A stretch of DNA of 64,000 nucleotides. Source: Datnioides undecimradiatus. Lineage: Eukaryota; Chordata; Actinopteri; Lobotiformes; Datnioididae. Shown one piece after another: positions 24,670 to 46,779 of this stretch. The translations under genes and the position numbers were made by a program. The stretch lies in the NCBI GenBank assembly GCA_008933995.1, contig WARS01000051.1, forward strand, positions 3,162,001 to 3,226,000. Direction: 5' to 3'. The notes below the pieces were generated by a model, which saw only the letters and a list, made by a program, of their open reading frames with translations, made no database searches and was not told the DNA's origin. Every line of letters begins with the position of its first letter. Positions within the stretch are counted from its first letter, which is position 1.

Positions 24670-26046
24670 TTTATTTTTTTTAAAGACCATTAAAATAAAT
24701 ACTATACAGAATCCAATGTAGAAAACTTGATACACTGTTTCTGTCTCAAAAGGTTAACAATTCCGTAAATTCATTTTAAAAAATAGCACGGACTATACAC
24801 CCCAAAACATGACAATTCTCCTAAACCAGACACCAAACCCCATGATGACAGGCATTTAATGAGAGCGCGCTTAGGAAGAGGAGTAGAGAGATTTAGGGAG
24901 CAGGAATCGATATATTTCCATTTGTAGTTTGGTCCTTTTTATGTCAGACGCCCTCGTCCCAACATTCTGGTGAGGTAGGTTACAAAAAGTCACTACCACT
25001 TTATCAAAAAAAATCCAATATTTTGTCTCAAATCTAAATGAATAATAGAGTTAAAGATGAAAAGCCAACCGGCTCGTCAGGGTCAAGAGGCAAAGTCTCT
25101 GCAGAACTCACCGTTGTGTTTGCCTCCAAACATCTGTGGCCACCAGTCAGTCTTCAACTGAATGCTACTGCACAGACGACTGTACAAGTCAAGCAGTATG
25201 TACAACAGCAATAAAAAAAAAAAAAAGAAAATAAACAGCAGTAAAATGATCAAAATGGTAAACAACTCATTCATGATGGATTTTTACTGTACAGGTCTTT
25301 TTATTGAATATGCCCTGTGTACTCTAGCCCCAAAACCTGTTCTTAACATGATCATGGATGTGTGTCGACGGCTGTTTTTAAGTACACTGAAGGTCGTTTA
25401 AATACTGATCTGGTCAAATGCAGCACTTCCCATGTCATTTAGATCACGATTCCAAACTGATCTGCAGTCTAAGGACACCCGTCGCCAGCAGCGAGGTGGC
25501 CGGCGGTGCTGGAGATGCAAACCACAGCTACGTTTCACAAAAGTTTAAATCATGTTAGCACTGCGCGTGACCAATGGAGCCAAGAGATTAGTTAAACGTT
25601 AAGCTTTCGTTAACAGCTAGAGACTGGGTTCTTTAACATCGACTTTGGAATTTTTAAAATGTGCTTTTGGGAAAGTGGTCATGTTTTGCACTAGTAAAAC
25701 CAGTTAAACTCACTCATTTTGTCACTTTGCAAAACATCACGTGGAAGAGTTTAAAGTAATGCTTTTAGTTTTAAGAGGAGTGGGATTAGCTGCAGAAGAA
25801 TTTAGGTGCTGATATGGGGTAAATGGACTATGGCAAGCAGATGAAGCAGGTCAGTAATTCTTCCTCCCAAATGGCCCAAAAACTTTCAAATATCAGGAAG
25901 GAATAATGGCTGCATTTCCCTTCCAGTGAGAGAACAAAGTCATGGTGGAATTTAGCAAGAGCATTCTAAGAATTCAGATTGTATAAGAAACAAGGTTCAA
26001 CTTCTAAAATAAGCAGGGTGGGGTGGAGATGGGCACATGGAGTCTT
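24670..26046 (-). other. eif4a1: Probable eif4a1 3' untranslated region
   Basis: The region follows the eif4a1 stop codon on the minus strand and has no repeats or exons. Minus-strand AATAAA signals lie at 25300-25305 and 24670-24675, either of which could end the transcript, giving 0.75 or 1.4 kb. Confidence 0.4.
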
Positions 26047-34654
<8,608 letters not shown>

Positions 34655-34815
34655 TATTCCAAAGAAAGAAACTGCGGCAGAAATGTCTTATATACGTTGA
34701 CACAACACAAAGAGGCTTTCTCATTGCAACAGATCGCCGTCATTTAGCTATGTTCCCGCCTACAAAGGCTTAGGATTGGTCAATTGTTATGTCACATATA
34801 AGTGGGCGGTCGCTG
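34655..34815 (-). promoter_or_regulatory. eif4a1: eif4a1 core promoter
   Basis: On the minus strand a TATATAA box (34688-34694) lies 34-40 bases before the ATG. It is followed by a pyrimidine run TTTCTTTCTTT (34661-34671) that would serve as a TOP-like initiator. A CCAAT box (ATTGG on plus at 34775-34779) and a GC box (GGGCGG on plus at 34804-34809) lie upstream at normal spacing. A CRE-like TGACATAA is near 34786-34793. If the TATA box is used, the leader is only about 10-15 nt. Confidence 0.6.
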
Positions 34816-36198
34816 CGTCTATAGTCATGCAGGATTATTTTACCGTCAGCACGACAAGGGGGCGGAGTTTACAGCTTTACGCAAGCTTCCTGAGAAGGAA
34901 CCAAGCTCCTTCCACCCGGACTACCCCGGGATGAATATTCTAAATCCATCATTTCCCGGTCAGCCATTTCTCAAGGTGGACAAAAGGCCTATCCCGGTGG
35001 AGAAGTATTCATCTGAACCACATTTCCTTACTGTCTTTCGTATTTCACCAATTCCAAACGTGGAAATTTCCAGTAGCGACACATCTCATATCCAGTGATG
35101 TAATTTACACAGCATGAACCTGATGAGTCAGACTGGAGTCATCTGTGACATGTCATGGTACAAGAAGAGAGAAGCTTAGAATGTAATCAATCTATTTTAT
35201 AGATTATGTCCCAGATACAATTGGTTCAATTTGGAACTAGAATAAAACGGATTGTGCTCACAGCAGAAGCCAGCTGAGGGCAACGTATTCCCAAGAGTAA
35301 ACAGTCTTTATAAGGGCCTGAAAAGGTTCTGGTTGTTTCAAATCCTAATAATATTTTCTGTAGGCATTATTTCCTGACATGAAGGACCAAATGCTGTTTG
35401 TACACACTGCCAGAACTACTGAATACATTATTTATATAGTAATTCTTTCCATATTGTTGGACAATCAGTAGTCAAATTAAAATATATTAAATGTAACAAT
35501 CCTGCAATCAGCCCATAAAATACCCAGTGTGTGTTAGTTATCAAATGTAACCAAAATCCCCAAATTCTCAGAAAAAGTAGTGAGGCCATAACTCACAGTC
35601 CTGAGTGACAGCTGAGGTATTGGAGACAGCGGCTGCTTCAGTGTAGATGACACTGCCGCAGGCTCATTCATTATGGCTCTGATTAACATGAGGCAATATG
35701 AATACAAATTCGATCACTATTGGGAACCATTATCATTTGTCATATCCCCTCAGCCTTTCCCCATGCTTACTATTTCTCTTATGCAGTCAAACTCTCAAAA
35801 TAAACATGACATGCCATTTAAGAGACAGAAACCAATGTGGAGCGAGAGGGGTACTGACATACAGCAGCTATTTGCCAGCATAGAACCATGGACATCACAG
35901 ATATAAGGTACTCATCTCAACCCTTGACACACCGTGGCTGCACAGAGCCAATCTGAGCTGTTTAATATAATATGAGGTCGTTTATAAATACAAGTGCATC
36001 ATGTGTGATAGGCCCATCATGTGTTTTATGTTAAAACACAACATTCTCATCTAAATGTAGCAGAGCATTTACCTGAGTAAATGTACTGTGTTTTAGCACG
36101 CTTCTAGAGCAAGATAACAGTAGATCATGTTAGCGTAATCAGCTGATGCCCGTGCTGTGTCACTGATAAAACGCACAGTCAACTGTTTGCCGTGTATT
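34816..36198. other. Spacer between eif4a1 and senp3
   Basis: No gene or named repeat recognised. The 98-codon plus-strand frame at 34802-35098 starts inside the eif4a1 promoter and resembles no protein, so I did not call it. The spacer is about 1.4 kb and both flanking genes run leftward. Confidence 0.4.
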
Positions 36199-37643
36199 TT
36201 TATTTTTAGCAACCATAATGCATTGTAGAAGATATATAAAACTGTCAACTCTGTTGCATCAACTCCTGTTTGGAAAAAAAAAAAAAAAAAAATCAGAAGC
36301 ACACAGCTATCGACAAATTAGTCTTTCGTTATAAAAAGAAGAGGAGGGTACTGTAACTCCACGGTGGACATCCTGGATCTGTTGTGTGGCAGGCTCTCAA
36401 ACTTTAAAAGAAATACTAACGAGAGGATCTCTTTTGTACTTACTCCAAAAAGAACACAAATTAGTAGTCCTCCTTTTAACAATTTGTTTAAAGCAATAAG
36501 CATACCAACACATTTACTGACAGAGATAAAACACAAGATAAATGCCATGTAAAGATACCCCTGCTTTGGGCTAATACATATTCTAGCTTGTTTGATCCAT
36601 GGATGCAGATCCAGTCTCCCACATGTTGTTCTAGTAGTATGATTGGAAAGAGTCATGGGGGTGGAGGAAGTTTCCGGCACAGGGGTCAAGTATGTGGCGT
36701 GCTCCAAAGATGTTGTGCAAGTTCTGAAATGCACCTTGTGATGGCTCATCACACACCGGAACTGTTTTCTGACGTCGAGCGTGGTGCCTCAACTTTGCAT
36801 TCAAAGATCTATTTTCAGCATAATTTGAAATCCATCTAAACATGTTGTAGAAAATTGTAAAACAAATATTATACATTGGAAATGTCACGTCGCACTGCAG
36901 TGGCAAACATTATGTGCTGACTAGATAGAGAGCATCATCAACATAACATTGGCTGTAGCATGTGGAGTGTATTTTATGTTGGGTGTTTTTCCTTGTTTGT
37001 TTGTTTTTTGTTTTTTTACAGAAGTCGACTGAGAGTTTTACACCTTTGACATTTGGAATGGACCACAATATACTGGATGGACTGGATGGAAGGCATGAAA
37101 ATCCACTGGTACTATTTAATCACAAGCTTACACGGACTGGTTGAAATTCATTTGCCGTACACCCACGCTACCTCTGCACTCAGGCATCTTCAATCAAAGC
37201 AGTAGTCAGGTTTGGCCAACTGTGATCCAATCCTTCATCTGGACTGGTTTCTTTAGGTATTTTCACTTTCTTCATGCTCCCATTCAGACTGAATAACACA
37301 AGTGGACTACAATAGGATGGAAGATTAGCACATTCCCAAAACGGAAGCTAGTCTTGGCCTCTGTCAACCACAAAGGAATAACCATGACATGAAAATAAAA
37401 TTTCGAAAGGTGGAGATAGGAAGCAAAGAGAGACAAAACAAAGTGAAACAAAGACGTCACCTACAATAGAAGAAGCAGTTTCTCTGGATGTTGGCAGAGA
37501 AATTAAAGTTTTTGGAAAGTTTCTCTTTTTCCAGTCAATCATTAGCTCCCCTTGTCCTCTTCTTGTAATGTTATTGTCCCTCCATCTTGTTAAGGTTGAG
37601 GGTGGGAGCAGGTGGAGAAGGCGAGCTGGGGTAGAGGTGTGGG
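36199..37643 (-). other. senp3: Probable senp3 3' untranslated region
   Basis: Unique sequence after the senp3 stop codon on the minus strand, with an AATAAA (read as TTTATT at 36199-36204) as the best polyadenylation signal. An A run at 36274-36291 lies just inside it. The boundary is inferred. Confidence 0.3.
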
Positions 37644-40600
37644 TCACAGGGTGAGCTTGCAGTGACACAGTTCTTTGTACATTTGCCTCCTCAGCCGGGG
37701 CATATCCTGCTGGCCAAAGCTGAATGGCTGCCCTAGTGCCAGACACTTGCAGTACTGCACGATAGCGGAGAGGAAATGAGGAGGAGAAAAACAAATTATT
37801 AGCCTGCAGGAACAACAGACTGACAACACACGAGAGATGGTGTACTGGCACTGCCCACAACACAAGTCTGTACTAGTGAGCGAAAAGAACAGCCAATCAG
37901 GAGAAGTACGTCAGGTCAGGACTGCCTGTGTTGGCTCAGTATCACGCATGATATAGGTTAGATGCTCATAGTAATACTACCAGATTCCGTGAGCGTGACA
38001 CTCACCTGTAGCACAAAAGCTCCACAGTCACTGTCGTTGTTTTGACGACCCACGTTCTGCAACATACAACCCACGATACGTTAGCAATATACAGTATAAC
38101 TGCTGAAATGCACAGCGCTGTAATCAATGTGTGACTTGCAGCAGCAACAACACTGTGAACAGAGTTGTGAAATGCCCGATCAAAGAAAACGTCTCACCAT
38201 TTTGAAAAAGCCTTTCCATCCCGTCAAAAAGTCCTGCTGGTCCTTTTTGATGGCCTCCGCTTGCAGATACTTAAAAATGTGCTGGAAACGACAAACAACC
38301 AAAGGTTCCATGAAGTGATTTTACCAGTGTTCTTTACTGTCTCAATGACAAAATGAAAAACAAAACACAAACAGCAATGTTACAGTTCCGTGAGTATGAC
38401 TTGTATATAATTCACTACATCATGTTCAGTCTATTACATATTGAACAGGGTTAATCTGAACATCATATGAGCCAAAGGGCAACATAAAATAAACTCATCA
38501 TTCATGGCGCTCATCTTTTAGTCACAGTAGACTCCCCATTCCCCAGCCCCTTAGCCAGCACAACCCAGTCAGTCATATTAAGGCAGTGTCTGAAGCCCGG
38601 ACACAATGTTGTACACAGTCCGTTCACTGACAGCCTCTAATGGCTTTTTTCAGAATAAATCTATTAGTGTAAGAGCTCGGTGTTGCTGTCCCGTCCTACC
38701 TTTGGGCAGCGTCTGTTGAGGGTCCGCTGAGAGTCAAAGTACGTGATGGCACGGCGTGGAATGTCCACACTGACCAGCGACCAGTGGACCTCCAGGTGGA
38801 TGGGGATCAATAACAGATCCTTCTGAAAGATGTCAACCTGGCAACAGGAAAGTTTGGTGAGAGGAAGAGGAGGGAGTAAAATGGTTAGAGGAGAAAACAC
38901 AGACATAAATGACATTTTGTTATGATGTGCTGAAGGACATAGATATGTTTGATGAATGAATACCAGGCTGCCTCCTGTCGCTTCAAAGTACAGAGTTAGC
39001 ACCTGTTTTGCCAAGCAGTTTAAACAATGTAATCAACAAGGAAGACAAGAGCTGTTAGAGATATCTTATCCAATGTGAAGGCACTCGTCTGCCTCAGTCA
39101 AGACAAAGCAGAGCACAGCAAAGGTAAATGGAAATACAGTGAGATAATGGCCCACAGATCCTACAGGAGACTGTGCTGTAATGACGCCACGGCTGCGCTC
39201 AGGGCAAGCATGTGTGCTGACCAACACATCAGTGTAAGCTACTGCATCATTTGTCACTATTGAGACAATTCATTACCCATCCTCAGTCTCCTTTGACGTG
39301 AAGTAAAACAAGGTTTGTGTTAAACAGCTTAGGTAAAAACAATTAGTCCTCACTTTCCAACACTTGATTGGTCGAGGCACAGCTACAGGTAACAGGATCT
39401 GAATCGGTGGAACACTGGTGCCAGGCAAGTTCTCAAAAATGCCACCAGTTGTGACTTTAACATAAATATCTAAGCGAGGGACCCACGCTCCTTCAGCCTA
39501 ATCACCTCCTGTAGACACTGCATTTCAAGGTACAGCCAGTCAGTTCTGCCTGCCCCTGGAACTCCACACGGAGCTTGGCATTACCTCCACATAAGGCGAC
39601 CAACCGTTTGCTCTTTGTCAGACCTGCCAAAACCCAGTGAATCAACTATGTTGCTCTTTTCTCACCTAGACTGGCTGTGGCAACAAAGTCATGGAAGGCA
39701 CGAGCATAACACACCAATTTCTCTTGTGTTGGTTGCAAGAACCCACAGGAAAGTCTCATCTTATCATCCACCTGAGTATGTTGAGACCCAGTGGTCTAAG
39801 TTCTTTCTTGATGAGGCACCCAGACCTCATGTTGTCCTTCAGTGATGTTCTGCCCCTCTTGATGATGAGTTTGACAGAGAATTTCATGTTTTGTTTCTGC
39901 TCACAGCAGAACGACTCATAAAAGTTTTTATTGACAGCTGCGGCATGATCATTGCTGTATTTCAGTGCCATCTGAAAACATTTGGATTGCACATCTTAGC
40001 GAAATAACATCAGCAATTTTTGGTAAAGAAGTGCTGATTTTCACAGCAGACGAGTGCAGCTGAACTAAAAACAGTCCGAGGTGTGAGCTGCTGTTGCTCT
40101 CAGACCAATCAGGCGACAGACTGCGGCAACACAGAGCCCTTCAGAGGGTGAACCGAGGTGCTGCAGCAGCGAGCAGGATGACAGTACTAAGAGCGGGAAG
40201 CTTCTGGCAACTACTTACATTTTTCGTCCACCGCTTGACTCCTTCATAGCCCTTTGTCCTTAGCTTATCATAAAAGAAGCTGTTGAAAAAGTGAACCTGT
40301 GGAACAGAACACAGAAACAAGCTGTTAACATCATTATCACTGTCACTGAGCTCCTGATCAAGTCTTTAAGGCCACATCCTGAGCTGAATCCTGAATATCT
40401 GCTGCCACCTGACCGCATATTTACTGACATTGTTATCTATATGTTATAAATGTATCTGACACTGAAACAACAGCTGCAGCAGACAGTCTCTGTGTTTCAC
40501 AAGCTACCTGAAACAAATACAGGCGGTCCTAAGAAGAAGACTTTGCTGCTTGTCCTTCTGTTTCTTCATACTGTCTACTGTGAACTCTGTTATCACACAA

Positions 40601-43600
40601 ACACGCTGGTGCTTCGAATTTGCATAATGCTCGTGTGTCAAACCAAGTGCTTGTGATCTGTAAAAAGCCATTTATCCCTGAAATTTCCCACATCTTGGAA
40701 AAGACATTAGTGGAAAGCAACTTTAACGGGCCACTAGGCTTTTATTTCCTCTTACCTTTTCCGGCACAGAGTCCATGACCAGGTCCCCATACATGTTCAT
40801 AACCTGAAAAACAAAAAACAAACAAAGGAAGAGGTCAAATGTGCAGAAACAACTCGATGATATGATCAATAAGCAACTTTAGGTGTGATTACAAAAAGCT
40901 CATGCCATCTGAGACTCCTTCCTGCACTTACAGGGACAAAATACACTTAAATGAGTTTGACAAGAAATTAGAATATTGTATGTGAGGAACTGCTGCGGCC
41001 TCACGAAAAGTCAGAAAGCAGGATCACAGATTGTCACAGTATTTTTTTTCCTCTGCTCCCTCACCTAGTTGAAAACAACTGGCAGGCATGTGGGAGAAAA
41101 CAACAAGAAACAAACCCAGAGAGAAGCCCCGACTCTGCCGTCAGTGTCAGGAGGACAGCAAACAACTGACTGAAACTGACTTGTGGTCTGTTCCTGCAGC
41201 GCTGGTTGTTGCAGATGCATGTTTCAATGGTTCTTGCTTTTTTCCTTACTGATTTGTAAGATTTACATTTATACATTTGTCAGATGTTTCTTTGATTGGC
41301 ACCCCTTCAATTTAAACGTGTGGAAAGTACTATGGTGCAGCATCTGTTTAAAAGAATATGAAAACTGAAGGGACAGTTGTCGGGGCATGAAGCCAATGAT
41401 CTGTTAGTCTTTACAGATCAAGACTCAATCATAGATTTGGAGAATTGTGACACCCCTGATCTGAGCGCAGTGTAGAGTAGCTACTTAATGCTGCAGTGTG
41501 TCTCACAGTACCTGAACAGCTTCAGTTTCTCAGAATATGGGCACTGTATTAATATTTATAGTTTTGAATCTATTGCCAAGTGACAGCAAGGAAGGCAAGA
41601 GTGGCTACGAAAGGAACAGCGATAGCATCCAGCGGCATTCATTCCCTCAAACACATTCACTTCTCCCTCAGTTGGGCAGCTGCCATCAGTGCATGAATGT
41701 GTGTGAATGGGTGAACATGTAGTGTAAAGCACTGTAAGCGATCAGAAGCCTAGAAGGATGCTATATAAGTGCAGTCCCTATTTGAGCTTTGTCCCACAAT
41801 CTTCAAACTCCATGTTGAGTGTTAATGTACACAGTCACAGTTTGTACTGCTGTACCTGGTCATTGAGCCAGTTCTGCCCATACAGAGTACCAAGGTCATC
41901 CATGGTTAGAACGTGGCGCTTGTAGTTGACTCTGAACGTTTTAGCCAGGGCTGATCCCGATGAACGCTGGAAGGATTGTATTAGGTGCTGGACCACTGCT
42001 TTCCTGCGTACAACAGATGACATTCATACTTGAACCTCTCGCGAAGAAGCTGCTTTTCACAGTAACATATGATTTGAAATCAAGAATGGATCGGGTGAAT
42101 TATCCGTAATGCCAGCACAGTGATCACCTGTGTGGTTGGGAAAAGCTCTCGGTAAAGATGTCCTGAAGCTTCTCCACGACATCATCCACATGAATGGGGA
42201 TCAAACTGCCATACTGCTGAAGAGACTCTTCGAGAATGCCTTGGGACAGAGGAAAGCCATGAGACATGATAATTAAACCATTATCCTCACAACAAGCTGG
42301 ACAAGCATCCTATGGTGTCTATTCAAGGCAAGGTAATATTTTAAATGCCATTAATATAATTGTGTTATTCACGCATGTAGCACAGACACAAGGCAAATGA
42401 GAAAACATACATCTTTGGGTTTTAAGAATATCTTGAGATAGTCCACATACACACCCAACGTGCATCTAAACAGTCAATGAATGACTTGCTGGTTGGGTCT
42501 GGCCTAACGTCTCTACTGCTTCGGTATTACAGAGTCAATGGCAAAAGGTGTGAGAAATAATCTAAGAAGGCTGTTGTTGATAAAATCCTTTTGGACGTGA
42601 AAACATACCTGTCACACAGCTCATGTGTTCCTCAGTGAGGGCCAGCTCCACTGGTTTGACCTCCACTTCCCGTCTCCCCCTGTCCTCCTGTTTGTCTAGA
42701 GAGCAGCCATTTACCTGTTTATCTGCCGGAGAGAAGCAAAGAAGTGGCGCATTGATTCTTGGACTTGATTTATAAAAAGCCCATCTGTTGCAGGTAAAAT
42801 GCTGTGGCATGATGTAACTTTATTCTGCTGAAGTGCAACTTAATACACTGACATACAAGCTTCAAATCTTAACTAGCTGCATATTTCTGCAGAGTATCCT
42901 TTATGCCAGGACAGCGCTGGAGGTTTAAGGTCGCAGTGGCAGAGCTAACCAGGTGCAATGCTCCCACCCCCACTTAGACAAACCCTCATCGCTCTGCATA
43001 ATGAAGGAATGCACAGTGATTAAATTGATGATCTTCTTTAACTTTGGATAAAACAGCAACCATGACATACCAAGTGTCGGTGTTCTTTGAGTGGAACGAT
43101 TAACCACATTTTGACAGATACATTCGTTAATATTCTATATTTGTTTTTACAAGCAGACGCAAACCAAACAAACAAGACACTGAAGTCTTGTATTTATTTC
43201 TTATTGTGTCAAAGAGCTCAGTTCAGTGACGCCACCTGTTAGTCTACATGCTCTTATGTTACTGGAGTAACAGAAATGTTAAGCCTTGTAAAGCCTTGTT
43301 CCATCTTTAACACGATCTTATAACAAACAGATATAAAGACAAGAAAATAATTTAACCAATCACATTCGAGACTCTGCCTGGGTAGATCATCATACACCTG
43401 CCGTCAATGAAAGTGATTCTGATTTAAACCAGATTAAATTCAGCTGTTGCTGCAGGACTCAATAGAATGTTTGACGTCGCATCCTACACGAACTGCAAAG
43501 AGACACCAAAGAAACTGTGAGAGGCGGCTTTAAAAAGGACCATGGAGCTCTGTCCAAACTGTCATCAGTAAGTGGAGAAAATGTGGCACCACAGACACGT

Positions 43601-46600
43601 TGCAAAGATCAGGAGGAGCCTCCAAAGCTGGCGATAGAAAACTTATTAGGGAGGCGAACAAGAAGCCAACAGCAACACTGAAGGAACTACAGGAATTTCT
43701 GGCAGGTACTGTTCAGCTCTTAATCTGAAGACCATCTCCTGTATTTGGTGCTTATGGGAGACTAGCAAGAAGAACATCAAAGCCTCTCTGAATTATTCCA
43801 AAGGGTGCCCTCAGTAATTTTGGTCTGACGGGACAAAGGTTTCTTCAATCATTACTGTACATCATGTGAGGCACCACGATGGAGCGACGTATGAGCAACA
43901 GAAATAAACAGGCCCAGGGCTAAACTCTTAGAGATCTGATAAATCCCAACATTTCTACTTCTTTCATTGATACTTTTGGATGGATGGGTCTATGATCACA
44001 CTGCAGCATCTCCTCTGTAGTTCTCTGTGTCTTAACTGCAAAGAGTGTAGGCAAAACCGAGACAGCGAGTTGACAGCATCTGCGCTCGTTACTGTAAGTG
44101 CATTTAAGCCTTTGCTAGTTAACAGCCAAAGCTTAAATCAATACAGCTGATCGTCAAGCATAAACATACAGAAAGGAAATATTTTAACTAGCTCTGTCTC
44201 TCGCCCAGCAACAAACAGACACTGTTGTCCATTAATCTTAATTTGCTATGATTATTAAAATTGAGCAAATTCCTTTAAACAAGCTCTTGCTTTGCCCTTT
44301 CATGATGATGATGAAACAAAGTACTGACGCGTTTTTCAAAAGAGAAGCTCACTCAGACTCTCCTGTTCCACTGCACTCCCCGGTCTCTGACCAGGACAAT
44401 TCTGGAGGGTGAAAAGGCAAAGGCCTGCTCTTCCTGACAGAAATGGCTCATTTACAGGGAACAGTGGAAAAGGGTGGTCTGGAGCCACACGCTGGAATAA
44501 CAGAAAGGTGCTTCCACGTAGAATTACTCCGGCAGGCTGTGCAGAGTCGTGCATCTTTATTTATTTATTTTACTTGTTTTCTCTCTGTAATATGGTTTGT
44601 TATATGATCTCTTTGAAGATGGATCAAGGATGATAATTGCATTGTTATTACTGTCTTTAATTTCAAAAACCTGTAATTAATAAATGTGTGTAGATGTTTT
44701 GTATCCGATGTACACCGTCCTGCTACCCAACATACAAGCAAGGACACTAAATCTGGATTTATTATACACTTAAACTAGCCTCCAACTATTTCTATCATTT
44801 TCCAGAAAATCTCAGGGTACAAGTGTACATGGTCCAATCCCTAAACTCTTCAGTGACAAAGGAAGTGACGAGGAGAGACATACGACAGAAACTTCAGCAT
44901 AGAGATGCCTGAAATTACTGCTTCTCAGTTGTTCACCTCCACAAGCCATTAAAGTTCATCCATGCCTGCCCAGACATGTAGTAAAGACTTTTAAGGCATC
45001 ATATCAATATCACTAATCAATAGAAATTGAGTATTTTTGTCTGAATAGTATCATTATACTGACATGTATGAGACTATTTTTACAGAGGAGTACAGAGGTC
45101 TCATAGAGAGCACAGTCACATGGTCCAACAATCACCTGAAGCGCAGCATTAGCCAAACCAATGAGCTGCTGCTGGACTACAGTGCTTCAAACATGGACCC
45201 TGCTACAGAGAAGCTATGAATCCTAAAACATGGATGCTCCTCACGCATTTTGAACCCAGCAGCAAAGACAATCTCTACAGTCACCACAGTTTCTACAATG
45301 CTGACTGTGCCTTGCTTTAGAAGGCTCGAGACAAAGTAAATGGGTGATCTCTGCCTTACAAGCAAATACAGGGGATTACAAATGTTACGATGTTATTCCC
45401 TCTCACAGGTTAAATGAGACCTGGGAGTTTGTACGTCATCATCAACTGGGAGCAAACAGCGTTTTTAAATTACATTTTTAAATGAACAGAAAGTGTTGCA
45501 GCAAAGGAAGCGTGCTGTGCACATGGCCACTGCCAATGAAGCAACTGCTGAATGTCTTCTCATTGAAGAGCAATGGTAAAGCCAGATGGTCACAGGACAC
45601 ATTATAGCACTTTTGGTTTTGTCTTATGATTTGGTTTGTTAATAAAAATATGTAACAGCTATTTTTGGTATATTCTGTGCACATCAACAAGCCCTTTCAG
45701 AAGTGAGTGTAGTATGTGTCAGCATTACCTCTCTCAGACTCTGTGAACCTCTCGTCGCTTTCATCCTCTCCGTCGGCGTATGGAGACTCCTGATATTTTT
45801 TTATCCTCCTCCGCTTTCCATCCAGAAAGTACCTTTGCCCTCTCCGGTTCCACCGGTGTCCTTGGGAACATACCCACCGGGCCCGCTGGCGCCAGCTCTT
45901 CCAGTGCTGGGTGAGCCGAAATCCAAGGCCTCCGTGGGGTCGCAAACGCTGCCAGCGCCGGAGCCTTTTCAGGGCCCTGTACCTGCTGAGGTGGGACCTG
46001 AACAAGTCTCCTGCTTCAGCGTGGGAGGCAGTATCCTCTGCAGCGACATTACCACCTTCCTCTGCTGTCTGTTGTGGTGCGTAATGTTGATGCTGTTGTG
46101 AATGAGGGTGCTGGGTGGACTGGGAGGGAAAGTCTGGGATTTCCCACTCCACCTCAGCTTGATCTCCTTCATCGTCCTCTTCCAACTCCTCCTCATCCTC
46201 CTCCTCCTCTTCTTCTTCTTCCTCTTCCTCCTCCTCATCCTCCTCATTGTTATCCCAACCCTTTCCCTCAAACTCACCCTCCTCCTCCCCTTCTAGATTG
46301 TTTTCTTCTTCACCCATCGCCTCAATCCTACCTATCCCATCCTCCTCCTCGTCTACATACTCTCCTGTCCACACCTTTTCTTTCTGCCCCAGCCTGAGGT
46401 GCATGGGGCTAGGTACACTGTGTCCTGACACTGGGACTATGAGGTGGTCTCCAGGAATCCCGCCTAAACACAAAAATCAGCAGTGATTAACTGGTTTTCT
46501 AACATAGCAAAGAAAAAGTAACTGCAAGTTTTTATTCTGCTGATCAACCAAATGATTTATAGACTGATTATTTCAGTTCTACTTTAGTTACATTCAATTC

Positions 46601-46779
46601 CAAAAGCTTACCTGATCAGATTTGATGAGGGATTTGAAAGGATTGAAGTTGAAATATGTCAACACATTTTAACCAGAACTAAAATGCCTACCTCCTCCTG
46701 TGTCGTCCTGCCCCACAGCGGTCAGACCCAGGTCTCCCTGCCAGCGGTTCTGGGCCAGGCTACCGCCACTGTCTCGCAT
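37644..46779 (-). CDS. senp3: Sentrin/SUMO-specific protease 3
   Basis: Eleven coding exons joined in phase: 46692-46779 (ATG at 46779), 45729-46463, 42609-42722, 42128-42239, 41856-42003, 40756-40803, 40219-40296, 38700-38837, 38198-38281, 38006-38056, 37644-37754. The product is 568 residues (human 574). Residues about 67-137 are acidic with a long Glu run. Residues 190-252 are strongly basic and tryptophan-rich, a likely nucleolar signal. The C-terminal C48 (ULP) protease domain has His459 (LEVHWS), Asp476 (YFDSQRT), Gln520 and Cys526 (NNDSDCGAF). It removes SUMO2/3 and acts in the nucleolus in ribosome maturation. [20 protein letters not shown] matches the SENP3/SENP5 pair, and next-door eif4a1 points to SENP3. 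The start is the first ATG after the 5' splice, in a weakly conserved N-terminus. Confidence 0.95.
41670..41778 (+). mobile_element. SINE tail fragment in senp3 intron
   Basis: Contains the tail of the same tRNA-derived SINE seen at 2443-2702 (TAGTGTAAAGCACTGTAAGC, then CTATATAAGTGC). It lacks the tRNA head and lies opposite to senp3 transcription. Confidence 0.65.
43470..43960 (+). mobile_element. Degenerate Tc1-type transposon fragment in senp3 intron
   Basis: The plus strand carries nucleotide segments typical of fish Tc1-like transposases: a GTGGAGAAAATGTGGCACCA block, a GGAACTACAGGAATTTCTGG block and a TTTGGTCTGACGGGACAAAG block, in the expected order. Frames are broken and the internal part is shortened, so it is inactive. 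It lies in the largest senp3 intron on the opposite strand. Confidence 0.75.
46188..46252 (-). repeat. senp3: GAG/GAA triplet repeat coding a Glu run in senp3
   Basis: An imperfect GAG/GAA/GAT triplet tract inside the second coding exon encodes more than 15 nearly consecutive acidic residues (about 104-121). Triplet tracts like this vary in length between alleles. An acidic stretch at this place is also present in mammalian SENP3. Confidence 0.85.

Noticed and set aside
34802..35098. 98-codon plus-strand frame next to the eif4a1 promoter
   Set aside because: It has no family match, no splice or polyadenylation context and begins within eif4a1 promoter elements.
37348..37863. 171-codon minus-strand frame
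   Set aside because: It overlaps the last senp3 exon in another frame and runs through the intron and 3'UTR. There is no family likeness.
45703..46397. Plus-strand open frames rich in Pro, Ser and Leu
   Set aside because: They are the complement of the senp3 exon with GAG/GAA repeats. The minus-strand reading has splice sites in phase and known homology.
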